Notes under the pieces: model-generated | The model's input: the letters and a program-made list of their open reading frames with translations, nothing else | The model's database searches: none | What the model was told of the DNA's origin: nothing | NCBI GenBank assembly: GCA_024231975.1 | Contig: JAAEQB010000080.1 | Location: 1-64,000, forward strand | Origin: Allobosea sp. | Lineage (GTDB): Bacteria; Pseudomonadota; Alphaproteobacteria; Rhizobiales; Beijerinckiaceae | Direction of reading: 5' to 3' | DNA: 64,000 nt | Program-made: the position numbers and the translations under genes | Shown here: piece by piece, positions 45,446 to 56,814 of the stretch | How the letters are laid out: each line of letters opens with the position of its first letter | Position numbering within the stretch: the first letter of the stretch is position 1

Positions 45446-46084
45446 ATGCATGAGCTTGCCGTTCTGGTCTCCATCCTCGGCGTTTTCCTGCTCGGCGCGA
45501 TCAGCCCCGGCCCCAGCTTCGTCGTGGTCTCGCGCATCGCGATTTCCGGATCGCGCGCCGACGGCGTGATGGCGGCGATCGGCATGGGGCTCGGCGGCTT
45601 CATCTTCGCCACGATCGCAGTCGCGGGCCTGACGGCGCTCCTGCTTCAGGTCGAATGGCTCAATCTGGCGCTCCGGCTGGCCGGCGGCGCCTATCTCGTC
45701 TGGCTCGGCATCAACATCTGGCGCGCCGCGCCCGAACCGATCGCTATCGCCGATACGGCAAGCGAGCGGCCGAACACGCTGTGGAAGTCGCTGCTGAAAG
45801 CCCTTTTCGTCCAGCTGTCCAATCCCAAGACGGCGATCTTCTATGCCTCCATGTTCGCCGCTTTGCTGCCGTCGCCGACGCCGTCCTGGATGTATTTTAC
45901 CCTGCCGCCCATGCTCTTCCTGATCGAATTCGCCTGGTATACGGTCGTGGCGGTCGGGTTCTCGGCCCGCACCCCGAAAGCCGCCTATCTGCGTTCGAAG
46001 ATCTGGATCGACCGCGCCGCCGGAGCCGTGGTCGGCGCCCTGGGCGCCAAGCTGATGACCGACAGCGTGCGCTCGTCCGTCTGA
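45446..46084 (+). CDS. LysE family translocator
   Basis: 212 residues with about six TM helices. Hallmarks are LLGAISPGPSFVVVSRIAISGSR at the N-terminus, LAGGAYLVWLGINIWRA, and QLSNPKTAIFYASMFAALLP. It exports an amino acid or homoserine-lactone-like compound. It is only moderately similar to the tandem pair at 15772-17038. Confidence 0.85.
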   Translation: MHELAVLVSILGVFLLGAISPGPSFVVVSRIAISGSRADGVMAAIGMGLGGFIFATIAVAGLTALLLQVEWLNLALRLAGGAYLVWLGINIWRAAPEPIAIADTASERPNTLWKSLLKALFVQLSNPKTAIFYASMFAALLPSPTPSWMYFTLPPMLFLIEFAWYTVVAVGFSARTPKAAYLRSKIWIDRAAGAVVGALGAKLMTDSVRSSV

Positions 46085-46139
46085 CCAAGAGCGCGCCGGG
46101 CATGGCCGGCCACTGCTGGCGCTCTCGCGCGATCCCTCG

Positions 46140-46790
46140 TCAGCCGGCTGATGAGGCCACGAAGACGGCTCGCTGAGCCGCGAAGGCACGCTGATAGGCC
46201 GGCCGCGCCTCGGCGCGGGCGACGTAGGCGGCAAGGCGTGGATACTCGTTCAGAATGCCCGAGCTGTGCAGCCGGCGCAGCACCGTCACCATCAAGAGGT
46301 CGCCGGCGCTGAAGGCGCCATCGAGCCACTCTGCATCACCCAGGCGATCGGAAAGACGCCCCAGCAGCTTGCGGACACGATCGTCGAGGCTATGCAGGCG
46401 CTGCTCGTACCAGGGCTCATCGCGTTCGAGGATCCCGACCATGGCGCGGTCGAAGATCGTCGGCTCCATCGTGTCGAGCGCCGCGAACATCCACATGATC
46501 GCCCGCGCCCGGGCATTCGCCTCGTCAGGCAGCAGGCCGGGATGGCGCTCGGCGATATGGAGCACGATCGCTCCCGACTCGAACAGGGTGAGGTCTCCAT
46601 CCTCATAGGTCGGAATCTGCCCGAACGGCTGCAGTGACAGATGCGCGGGCTCCTTCAGTGCCTTGAACGAGACGAGGCGGACCTCATAGGGCTGCCCAAC
46701 CTCCTCCAGCGCCCAGCGCACGCGCATATCGCGCGCCAGGCCATTGCCCCGGTCGGGCGAGCGTTCGAAGGCGGTGATGGTGGCGGTCAT
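46140..46790 (-). CDS. Glutathione S-transferase family protein
   Basis: 216 residues. N-terminal thioredoxin-like domain: MRVRWALEEVGQPYEVRLVSF, then QPFGQIPTYEDGDLTLFES; helical C-terminal domain with LMVTVLRRL. ATG 46790 is chosen for GGGGAGCC just upstream. It is convergent with the LysE gene and shares no close similarity with the GST at 40618. Confidence 0.85.
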   Translation of the reverse strand: MTATITAFERSPDRGNGLARDMRVRWALEEVGQPYEVRLVSFKALKEPAHLSLQPFGQIPTYEDGDLTLFESGAIVLHIAERHPGLLPDEANARARAIMWMFAALDTMEPTIFDRAMVGILERDEPWYEQRLHSLDDRVRKLLGRLSDRLGDAEWLDGAFSAGDLLMVTVLRRLHSSGILNEYPRLAAYVARAEARPAYQRAFAAQRAVFVASSAG

Positions 46791-46913
46791 CGGCGGCTCC
46801 CCTGATTGCTTAGCGCTTGCAGCCGGAGGACGAACGGGCATCGCCTCACCCGACAACGCGTCTCGGTTTCTTGACCGCGGCTCTAAAGGCCCGGCTCGGC
46901 CCTGCAGCGGCGA

Positions 46914-46950
46914 TAAAAGAAAAACCCGCCCCGGATCGCTCCGGAGCGGG
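46914..46950 (-). terminator. Rho-independent terminator of the liv operon
   Basis: On the minus strand, a 10-bp stem (CCCGCTCCGG with CCGGGGCGGG, one G-T pair, 6-base loop) is followed by TTTTTCTTTT. It lies about 33 bases past the livK stop. Confidence 0.85.
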
Positions 46951-46982
46951 CTCGTCTCACGCCGCGAGGCGATCAGACGCGA

Positions 46983-48098
46983 TCAGTTCTCGACATAGCC
47001 GATCTTGCCGTCGGCACCCTTCTTCCAGGTGTAGACGGTGTAGTCGGGACGGGTGATGTCGCCCTTCTTGTCGAAGCCGATCTTGCCGATGACGGTGTCG
47101 ACCGGCTGGCCGCCATGCAGCGCCGCGGCGATCTTCTTCGGATCGACCGAGTTCGCGCGCTTGGCGCCTTCGGCCATGATCTGGACAGCGGCATAGCTGT
47201 ACAGCGTGTAGGCTTCCGGCTTGAACTTGCGAGCCTCGAACTTCTTCAGGACCGCGGCCGCCTCAGGACGCTTCTGCGGGTCCGGCGGGAAGGTCATCAG
47301 CGTGCCTTCGACGCCCGGGCCGCCGATCGTGGCGAACTCATCGGTGGTGATGCCGTCGCCGGAGATCAGCACGGTCTTCAGGCCCTGGTCGCGCATCTGG
47401 CGCACGATCAGGCCGCCTTCGGTGTGCAGGCCACCCCAGTAGAGGTAGTCGGCGCCGGTGGACTTCAGCTTCGAGATCAGCGCCGAGAAGTCCTTCTCGC
47501 CAGCGTTGACGCCTTCATAGAGCACGTCCTTGATGCCGGCCTTGGTCAGGCCCTTGCGGGTCTCGTCGGCGAGGCCCTGGCCATAGGTCGTCTTGTCGTG
47601 GACGATGGCGATCTTCTTGTCCTTGAGGTTCTTGGCGATGTACTCGGCCGCCACAGAGCCTTGCTGATCGTCACGGCCGCAGGTGCGGAACACGTTCCAC
47701 AGACCGCGCTCGGTGATCTTCGGATTGGTCGCCGACGGGCTGATCATCAGGATGCCGTTCTCGGCATAGACTTCCGACGCCGGCATGGTGACGCCGGAGT
47801 TGAAGTGGCCGAGCACCATCTTGACGCCGTCGCCGACGAACTTGTTGGCGACCGACACGCCCTGCTTCGGATCCGAGACGTCGTCGCCGACCAGGATCTG
47901 GATCTTCTGGCCGAGGATGCCGCCCGCCGCGTTGATGTCTTCGGCAGCCTGTTCCGCCCCGTTCTTCAGCTGCGCGCCGAACGCCGCATTCGGACCCGTG
48001 ATCGGGCCGCCGACGCCGAGCTTGATCTGTGCGTTCGCCACGCCCGAAAGGGCAAGGACCGCGCCAAGGGCAATTCCGCCCAAGAGCAGCTTCTTCAT
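46983..48098 (-). CDS. livK: Branched-chain amino acid ABC transporter substrate-binding protein
   Basis: 371 residues. The signal peptide MKKLLLGGIALGAVLALSGV ends in the ANA|QIK cleavage site. The mature part is a Leu/Ile/Val-binding type I periplasmic protein (KLGVGGPITGPNAAFGAQLK, then ILVGDDVSDPKQGVSVANKF and MLVIS-like ILMISPSATNP). It delivers ligand to LivHM. GGGGAG precedes the ATG. It is last in the liv operon, 147 bases after the small membrane gene, and is followed by a strong terminator; a private promoter in that gap would fit high expression. Confidence 0.92.
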   Translation of the reverse strand: MKKLLLGGIALGAVLALSGVANAQIKLGVGGPITGPNAAFGAQLKNGAEQAAEDINAAGGILGQKIQILVGDDVSDPKQGVSVANKFVGDGVKMVLGHFNSGVTMPASEVYAENGILMISPSATNPKITERGLWNVFRTCGRDDQQGSVAAEYIAKNLKDKKIAIVHDKTTYGQGLADETRKGLTKAGIKDVLYEGVNAGEKDFSALISKLKSTGADYLYWGGLHTEGGLIVRQMRDQGLKTVLISGDGITTDEFATIGGPGVEGTLMTFPPDPQKRPEAAAVLKKFEARKFKPEAYTLYSYAAVQIMAEGAKRANSVDPKKIAAALHGGQPVDTVIGKIGFDKKGDITRPDYTVYTWKKGADGKIGYVEN

Positions 48099-48245
48099 GC
48101 GTTGTGACTCCCCTGTGAGTATATTACGGGTCGGCTTGGCCGTCCCGTCTCGGCGCGTGGTGCCACCGGAATACGCAGTCTTGCGCTTTTTCGCGGTGCT
48201 GTCACGCGGCAAGCCCAGTGAACTTTCGTGGTGTTTTCGCCGGCC

Positions 48246-48599
48246 TCAGGCGCTCGCACGCGCCTTCCAGCTGAAGGGTCCGGTGCGCTCGTAGAGCCAG
48301 CGATATTGCGTCGTCATCTGCCGCGCCCGGTTGTAGCGCCAGCCGGCGAGGGCGAAGGCGAAGAGCACGATCGTATCGACGATGTAGTAGTGCAGCGTCA
48401 GCAGCGTCGCCTCGAACAGGGCGAAGTGGATGAAGCGGATCACCAGCCCGAGGATCAGCGTGTAGAAGACGAGCTGGAGCGGCGGGCGCCAGGTGATCGC
48501 CACCGCCCGCCCGGCCATCCAGGCGGCCCAGCCGCCCATCACCACCGTCACCAGCAGGAACAGCCAGATGGTCGGCTCTTCATAGAGGATGCCCTGCAT
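48246..48599 (-). CDS. DUF6867-type small membrane protein in the liv operon
   Basis: 117 residues with three probable TM helices (IWLFLLVTVVMGGWAAWMAG, LVFYTLILGLVIRFIHFALF, YIVDTIVLFAFALAGW) and a basic C-terminus. It resembles the uncharacterised DUF6867 family found beside livF in Hyphomicrobiales, from memory. It lies 28 bases after livF in the same direction. The second of two adjacent ATGs is preferred, since GGAG is 7 bases before it. A role in assembling or tuning the Liv transporter is possible but untested. Confidence 0.75.
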   Translation of the reverse strand: MQGILYEEPTIWLFLLVTVVMGGWAAWMAGRAVAITWRPPLQLVFYTLILGLVIRFIHFALFEATLLTLHYYIVDTIVLFAFALAGWRYNRARQMTTQYRWLYERTGPFSWKARASA

Positions 48600-48627
48600 C
48601 ATCGTGCTCCGTTCAAGCCCGCGGCGC

Positions 48628-49355
<728 letters not shown>

Positions 49356-49359
<4 letters not shown>

Positions 49360-50191
49360 AGGCCGACCTCCGCTTCCACCTGCTCGACCTCTTCGTCGTC
49401 GACGCCGAGATAGGCCGCGATCACCTTGGGATCGGCCTGCACTTCGGCCGGCGTGCCGTCCGCGATCTTGGTGCCGTAGTCGAGCACCACGACATGATCA
49501 GAGATTTCCATCACCACCGACATGTCGTGTTCGATCAGCAGGAGCGCCGTGCCGTGGTCCCTACGGATCGACAGGAGCAGATTGTTGAGGTCGAGGCTCT
49601 CGCGGGGGTTGAGGCCTGCGGCCGGCTCGTCGAGGCAAAGCAGCACCGGGTCGGTGCACATCGCCCGGGCGATCTCCAGGCGGCGCTGATCACCATAGGG
49701 CAGGTCCGCGGCGGGATCGTCGGCGCGATGGGTCAGGTTGATCTTGTCGAGCCAGGTCTTGGCCTTCTCGATCGCCTCCTTCTCGCGCGCCTTGTAGCCG
49801 CCGATGCCGAGCACACCGAGGAAGGTGAAGCCCGAGGCGATCATCAACGGGTTGTGCTGCGCGACCAGCAGGTTCTCCAGCACCGTCATGCCGCCAAACA
49901 GGCGGATATTCTGGAAGGTGCGGGCGACCTTGGCCTTCCAGGCGATGCGGAAATCCGGCATGCGCTCGAGCAGGTAGCTGTCGCCGCTATCCTGTGTCAG
50001 CGTCATCATGCCTTCGGTCGGCTTGTAGAAGCCGGTGATACAGTTGAACACCGTGGTCTTGCCGGCGCCGTTGGGGCCGATCAGGGCGGTGATGTCGCCC
50101 TTGCGGGCCTCGAAGGAGAGGTCGTTGACGGCGGTCAGGCCGCCGAAGCGCATGGTGACATGCTCGACCTGGAGGAGAGGCTTGGTCGTCA

Positions 50192-50192
<1 letters not shown>
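49356..50192 (-). CDS. livG: Branched-chain amino acid ABC transporter ATP-binding protein LivG
   Basis: 278 residues. Walker A GPNGAGKTTVFNCITG, signature LPYGDQRRLEIARAM, Walker B LLCLDEPAAGLNP, switch His in LLIEHDMSVVM. A family-typical long insert follows Walker A. The C-terminus has a short acidic tail (DDEEVEQVEAEVGL). Its ATG overlaps the livM stop and its own stop overlaps the livF start, so livM-G-F are translationally coupled. Confidence 0.93.
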
Positions 50193-51574
<1,382 letters not shown>

Positions 51575-51579
51575 GGGCG

Positions 51580-52497
51580 TCAGACCTTCTCGACTTCCGG
51601 CCGGCCGAGGATGCCGGAGGGCATGAACACGAGAACGACCGCGAGGATGCAGAAGGCGGCGACGTCCTTGTAGTCGATGGTGAAATAGGCCGACCACATC
51701 ACCTCGATCAGGCCGATCAGCAGCCCGCCCAGCACCGCGCCGGGAAGCGAGCCGATGCCGCCGAGGACCGCCGCGGTGAAGGCCTTGACGCCGGGCGTGA
51801 AGCCGTCGGCGAAGTTCACGACGCCGTAGAGCACGAGGTACATGACGCCGGCGACCGCCGCGAGCGCCGCGCCCATCACGAAGGTGATCGAGATGGTGCG
51901 ATCGACATCGATGCCGAGCAGGGACGCCATCTTGCGATCCTGCTCGCAGGCGCGCTGGGCCCGGCCGAGCGGCGTCTTCTGCACCAGGTACCAGAAGGCG
52001 GCGAGCAGCACGACCGTCGTCACGATGATGACGATCTGCTTGTAGGAGATCGAGACCGGATAGGTCGAGCTGTCGATCAGCAGGATCGACTGGTTCAGCA
52101 TCGGCGGCGTCGGCTTGTTGCGCGGCCCCTGCACGACCTGGACGAAGTTCATCAGGAAGATCGACATGCCGATCGCCGAGATCAGCGGCGCGAGCCGGAA
52201 CGAACCGCGCAACGGCCGGTAGGCCACCCGCTCGATCGTCCAGTTCCACAGCGAGGTGAAGAACATCGCCAGGATCAGGACGAAGAACAGTGACAGCACG
52301 ATCAGGCCGGCGCCGAGCCAGGCCGAAATCAGCATGAAGAAGATCAGTGCGATGAAGGCTGACAGCATGAACACGTCGCCATGGGCGAAATTCACCATGC
52401 CGATGATGCCGAAGACCATCGTGTAGCCGATGGCGATGAGGCCGTAGATCGACCCCAGGGTCAGCCCATTGATGAGCTGCTGGACGAATACTTCCAT
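51580..52497 (-). CDS. livH: Branched-chain amino acid ABC transporter permease LivH
   Basis: 305 residues with about eight TM helices. The N-terminus VQQLINGLTLGSIYGLIAIG and the downstream GMVNFAHGDVFMLSAF are LivH hallmarks; the cytoplasmic coupling helix includes GRAQRACEQDRKMASLLGID. It is the first gene of the liv operon, read from the divergent region shared with the dipeptidase gene. Confidence 0.93.
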   Translation of the reverse strand: MEVFVQQLINGLTLGSIYGLIAIGYTMVFGIIGMVNFAHGDVFMLSAFIALIFFMLISAWLGAGLIVLSLFFVLILAMFFTSLWNWTIERVAYRPLRGSFRLAPLISAIGMSIFLMNFVQVVQGPRNKPTPPMLNQSILLIDSSTYPVSISYKQIVIIVTTVVLLAAFWYLVQKTPLGRAQRACEQDRKMASLLGIDVDRTISITFVMGAALAAVAGVMYLVLYGVVNFADGFTPGVKAFTAAVLGGIGSLPGAVLGGLLIGLIEVMWSAYFTIDYKDVAAFCILAVVLVFMPSGILGRPEVEKV

Positions 52498-52903
52498 GGA
52501 ACGACGCCTAACCCCTCGAATCAATTACCCGTTCTTGTTGCGCGGCATGACACCGGCGCATGCGGGATGCGACTTCGGCGCAGAGCTACCAACCGACTGC
52601 GCGCTCGACAATCACTCCGCGCCACATTTCTGTCAAAAGCAATCTGCGTCACTTTGCATATGCAATAGGCAGCCGATGCTGCGGCCCTGCGCGCATTCGG
52701 CGCAAGATGATTGCTCAGCATGCAGTACACGATCCCGCGATATCGGACCCTGCTGTCGCCGATGTCGCACTACCCCAGCGCGAGATACCGGAATGGTGGC
52801 TCCAATCGCGTTCCGGACCCGCGCTTTAGGCCTCGCGCGCCGGCCCGAGCGCTGCCACGATCGCCCTCCCCGCGAATCCCGCTTCCCGCTTTCCAGGTGC
52901 GCC
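52498..52903. promoter_or_regulatory. liv operon / dipeptidase divergent region with TTGCATATGCAA palindrome
   Basis: 406 bases with no supported gene. On the minus strand TTGACA (plus-strand TGTCAA, 52631-52636) is followed 17 bases on by a weak -10-like GATTGT, a plausible liv promoter. A perfect 12-bp palindrome, TTGCATATGCAA, lies 18 bases behind that -35 at 52654-52665, well placed for an activator or repressor. The remaining 240 bases toward the dipeptidase show nothing definite. Confidence 0.45.
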
Positions 52904-54046
52904 ATGGTCCTCGCCGCCCCTCCCGTCGCCGACGCCGCCTATGACAAGGCGCTCGCTCTGCTCGACCGCGTCCCGCTGATCGACGGTCACAACGACCTGC
53001 CTTTCGTCGTGCGGCTCGACCGGGCGGCGAAGGGCGATCTCGCCGCCTACGATCTCGGCAAGGTCCATCCCGAGACCGACACCGACATCCCGCGCATGCA
53101 GGCCGGCAAGCTCGCCGGGCAGTTCTTCGCGGCCTATGTCCCGCCGAATCATCCCAAGCCCGCCGGCTTCGCGCTGGCCCAGATCGCGCTGATGCGCCGG
53201 ATCTGGCAGCGCCATCCCGACGTCTTCCGGCCCGGCCTGTCGGCTGACGATGTCGAGGCGGCCCAGAAGGAAGGCCGCATCGCCCTGTTCATGACGATCG
53301 AGAACGGCTCGGCGCTCGACAACGAGCTCGACGCGCTCGACGCCTATTGGGATCTCGGCGTCCGGCTGATGACGCTCTGCCACAACGACACCCATGACTG
53401 GTGCGATTCGGCGACCGACGCGCCGCGCCACAACGGGCTCACCGCCTTCGGCAAGGACGTCATCGGCCGGATGAACAAGCTCGGCATGATCGTCGACCTC
53501 GCCCATGTCTCGCCCAAGGTGATGCACGACGTGCTCGACGTCAGCACGGCCCCCGTGGTCTGGTCGCACTCCAACGCCTTCTCGCTCTGCGACCACCCGC
53601 GCAATGTCCCGGACGATGTGCTCGACCGGGTCGCCAGGAACGACGGGCTGGTGATGGCGACCTTCGTGCCCGACTTCATCAGCCAGGCCTCGCGCGACTG
53701 GCACCGCCCGGCCAAGGACCAGTATGGCAAGACACCGGAAGGGCTCGACTACAAGAAGGCCGAGGCCGAGATCGTCCGTACTGCAGGTCCTCGCCCCAAG
53801 GCGACGCTGGCTGAATATTGCGACCACGTCGAATACCTCGCCCGGCGGATCGGCCACGATCATATCGGCATCGGCTCCGACTTCTTCGGCGGCCTCAATC
53901 CCGAAGGGCTGGAGGATGCCTCGACCTTCCCGGCGGCGATCGCCGAGCTGATCCGGCGCGGCTGGTCGGATGAGAACCTCGCCAAGCTCGCCGGCGGCAA
54001 CATGCTCCGGCTGATGCGCTCGGTCGCGAGCATTGCCGTGCGCTGA
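52904..54046 (+). CDS. M19 family membrane dipeptidase
   Basis: 380 residues of the renal dipeptidase family. Zinc ligands are recognisable: H-x-D in DGHNDLPF, the bridging Glu in FMTIENGSAL, His in VDLAHVSPKV and WSHSNAF, and the Asp in IGIGSDFFGG. No signal peptide, so it is probably cytoplasmic. It cleaves L-D or D-amino-acid-containing dipeptides. Its placement divergent from liv genes suggests coupling of dipeptide breakdown with amino acid uptake. Confidence 0.88.
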   Translation: MVLAAPPVADAAYDKALALLDRVPLIDGHNDLPFVVRLDRAAKGDLAAYDLGKVHPETDTDIPRMQAGKLAGQFFAAYVPPNHPKPAGFALAQIALMRRIWQRHPDVFRPGLSADDVEAAQKEGRIALFMTIENGSALDNELDALDAYWDLGVRLMTLCHNDTHDWCDSATDAPRHNGLTAFGKDVIGRMNKLGMIVDLAHVSPKVMHDVLDVSTAPVVWSHSNAFSLCDHPRNVPDDVLDRVARNDGLVMATFVPDFISQASRDWHRPAKDQYGKTPEGLDYKKAEAEIVRTAGPRPKATLAEYCDHVEYLARRIGHDHIGIGSDFFGGLNPEGLEDASTFPAAIAELIRRGWSDENLAKLAGGNMLRLMRSVASIAVR

Positions 54047-54175
54047 GCGCGGCAATCGACAAGGCGAAAACGAGGCAAAATTTTAAAGGTATCCTGACAA
54101 CGCTGCCGGACCCGACCTTGCGAACGGGGAAGAAGCGCGAGCTTCTTTCCTGTCCGCGCCAGAACAGCCCGGACA

Positions 54176-56692
54176 GTGCCCGTGAATCTCTTTCCCGCTT
54201 CGATCAGGAACTACCTAGTCGCCACCATGGCGTGCCTGTGCGTGCCCGGCCTCGGCGCGCTCGCCTTTCTCGCCGAGCAGGCCGTCGAGGACGTCCTGAC
54301 CAGCCGGCGCCTCGTCGAGCTGGTCGCAGCCGACGAAGCCCTCCTCAACGCCGGCAACACCATCCGCTCCAATCGCGGCCAGGCCCAGACCGCGATCCAG
54401 GTCGCCGACGATCCGGCGCCGACGCTGAAGAAGATCGAGCAGGCCAACCGCGACGCGCTCGCCAGCGCCATGACCCTGCTGCGCAGCACCGACCTCGCCG
54501 ACCGCAAGGCGCTCGCCGACGCGATCGACCAGAAGGAAAAGGCGACAGCGTCGAAGCTGCCGGAGATCTATGCCGAGGCCGGCAAGCCGAAGCCGCAGCG
54601 CAGCCTCGCCGCGACGATGCCCTGGTACAATGGCGTCGGCGATATCGAGACCGCGATGACCGCAGCCTCAGACGCGACCTCGACGGCGGTGCGCCTGTCC
54701 GATCCGGCGCTCGCCGACCTGCAGAACTTCAAGGCCGCCGGCTGGCGCGTGCGCTCGAGCTACGGCACGCAGTGTTCGATCCTGCGCCCCGTCTTCGGCA
54801 GCAACAAGCCGATGGATGCCGCGCAGCTGCGCCGGCTCGGCGAGATGCGCGGCGCCTCCGATTCCAGCGTGGCGCAGTTGACGCAGATGGCGGCGCGCCC
54901 GGGCGTCAGCCCCGAGCTGGTGCGCAAGGTCGGCGCCATGAACAGCGAGGTCACCGCCGCCAACCGCCTGATGGACGAGCAGCTCGGCCGCGTCGGCCAG
55001 GGCAGCAGCCCGGTCGTCGGCGCCGAGGAATGGACCAAGCAGTGCAACGGTCCGTTCAATACGATCCTCGCCGCCGTCGGCCAGTCCTTCGACGAGATGG
55101 AGAATGTGACGCAGGCGACGCTGGCGCGCGCCTGGACCCGGCTCGCCATCACCGGCGGCCTCTTCCTCGCCCTGCTCGCGATCTGCGTCGTGAGCTGGCG
55201 CGGCGTGCAGCGCCGCATCACCCGGCCGCTGGTCCAGCTCCAGACCGCGCTCTCCGGCATGCAGGCCGGTGACTTCGCCCAGAAGATTCCCGCCCCGCCC
55301 TGCCCCGACGAGATCGGCACGCTGAGCGAAGCGCTCGAGGACTACCGCCAGAACGCGCTCGCGCTCGAAACCAACCGGCGCGACCGCGAGGTCGCGATGC
55401 TGGCCGACGCCGAGCAGGCCGCCAAGGTCCGCACCCTCGTCGGCGAGGTCGCGCAGATCGTCGCGGCCGCCCGCGCCGGTGACTTCTCCGGCCAGGCTGA
55501 GGCCGGGGATGTCGAGGGGCCGCTGCGCGAGCTGGTCGAGGGCGTCAACGAGATCAACGCCGTCGTCGATGCCGCGACCACCGAATTCGCTGAGGCGATG
55601 CAGTCGCTCGCCGGCGGTGATCTCACCCATCGCGTGACCACCGGCTATCGCGGCCGCTTCGCCGCGCTGCAGGAGGCGATCAACCAGACCGCCGAGCGGC
55701 TCTCGACGACGATGCGGACGATCCAGGCCAACGCCTCCGATGTCGGCCTCTCGGCCCGCGAGATCTCGACCGGCGCCGACGATCTCTCCAAACGCACCGA
55801 GGAGCAGGCCTCCTCGCTGGAAGAGAGCGCCGCAACGACCGAGGAGCTGGCGGCGTCCGTCAAGGCGTCGGCCCAGGCTTCGCAGCAGGCGGTGCGTCAG
55901 GCCGGCCAGGCCATGCAGGTCGCCCAGGACGGGGGCGCCATCGCCGGCGAGGCAGTCGCGGCCATGGCCCGGATCGAGGGCGCCTCGAAGAAGATCTCCG
56001 AGATCGTCTCGGTGATCGACGGCATCGCCTTCCAGACCAACCTGCTCGCGCTCAACGCGGCGGTCGAAGCCGCCCGCGCCGGCGACGCCGGCAAGGGTTT
56101 TGCCGTCGTCGCCTCCGAGGTGCGCACGCTGGCGCAGCGCTCGGGTGAGGCCGCCAAGGACATTTCGGGGCTGATCTCCTCGTCGAACACCGAGGTCGAG
56201 GCGGGCGTGAAGCTGGTCAAGCAGGCCGGCGACGCACTGACCCGCATCGTCGAGGCTTCGCGCGGCGTCCAGACCACCATCTCGGAGGTCGCCACCGCCT
56301 CGAGCGAGCAGGCCAACGGCATCGAGGAGATGAGCCAGACCGTCGCGCATATGGACGAGATGACCCAGGCCAATGCCGCGCTCGCCGAGCAGAGCGCGGC
56401 CTCGGCCAACGCACTCGCCGGCAAGATCGCCGAGCTCAATGCGCTGGTCGCGACGTTCAGGACCGGCGGCGAGCTTGCGCCGGTCGCCAGAGCACCGGCT
56501 GCTCCCTATGCTCCCCCGCCCCTGCGCACCTCCGACCTGGCAGCGATCGCGAACGGCCAAGGCGCGGAACCGGAACGCCTGCGCAAGCTCGCGGCTGCGA
56601 TCGCCGAGCAGAAAAAGGCAGCGCCGCGCCAGACTCCGGCCCGCAAGCAGGCCAATACCCGCTCGGACGAGTCCGGCTGGGAAGAGTTCTAG
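54176..56692 (+). CDS. Methyl-accepting chemotaxis protein with GWEEF tail
   Basis: 838 residues: TM1 (about 11-33), a large periplasmic sensor domain (34-320) with two cysteines (TQCSIL and TKQCNG) that could form a disulfide, TM2 (about 322-345), two HAMP units (about 346-400 and 440-500), then the signalling domain with FQTNLLALNAAVEAARAGD. It ends in GWEEF, matching the xWxxF pentapeptide that docks CheR/CheB. The start is GTG 54176, or GTG 54182 two codons on. A strong terminator follows. The ligand is unknown. Confidence 0.9.
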   Translation: MPVNLFPASIRNYLVATMACLCVPGLGALAFLAEQAVEDVLTSRRLVELVAADEALLNAGNTIRSNRGQAQTAIQVADDPAPTLKKIEQANRDALASAMTLLRSTDLADRKALADAIDQKEKATASKLPEIYAEAGKPKPQRSLAATMPWYNGVGDIETAMTAASDATSTAVRLSDPALADLQNFKAAGWRVRSSYGTQCSILRPVFGSNKPMDAAQLRRLGEMRGASDSSVAQLTQMAARPGVSPELVRKVGAMNSEVTAANRLMDEQLGRVGQGSSPVVGAEEWTKQCNGPFNTILAAVGQSFDEMENVTQATLARAWTRLAITGGLFLALLAICVVSWRGVQRRITRPLVQLQTALSGMQAGDFAQKIPAPPCPDEIGTLSEALEDYRQNALALETNRRDREVAMLADAEQAAKVRTLVGEVAQIVAAARAGDFSGQAEAGDVEGPLRELVEGVNEINAVVDAATTEFAEAMQSLAGGDLTHRVTTGYRGRFAALQEAINQTAERLSTTMRTIQANASDVGLSAREISTGADDLSKRTEEQASSLEESAATTEELAASVKASAQASQQAVRQAGQAMQVAQDGGAIAGEAVAAMARIEGASKKISEIVSVIDGIAFQTNLLALNAAVEAARAGDAGKGFAVVASEVRTLAQRSGEAAKDISGLISSSNTEVEAGVKLVKQAGDALTRIVEASRGVQTTISEVATASSEQANGIEEMSQTVAHMDEMTQANAALAEQSAASANALAGKIAELNALVATFRTGGELAPVARAPAAPYAPPPLRTSDLAAIANGQGAEPERLRKLAAAIAEQKKAAPRQTPARKQANTRSDESGWEEF

Positions 56693-56717
56693 GGCGCACA
56701 GGCCGTCTTGGAAAAAG

Positions 56718-56750
56718 CGGGCGCAGCCTCCAGGCCGCGCCCGTTTTTTT
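56718..56750 (+). terminator. Rho-independent terminator after the first chemoreceptor
   Basis: CGGGCGC-AGCC pairs with GGC-CGCGCCCG around a short loop, and seven T residues follow (56744-56750). It lies 25 bases past the stop codon and separates the two chemoreceptor genes. Confidence 0.85.
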
Positions 56751-56814
56751 CGTTTAGCGGAACATTAAGCCTGTTTTGGCAGAGTTTCGGCCGATCTCGA
56801 CAGGTGTGAGGGTC

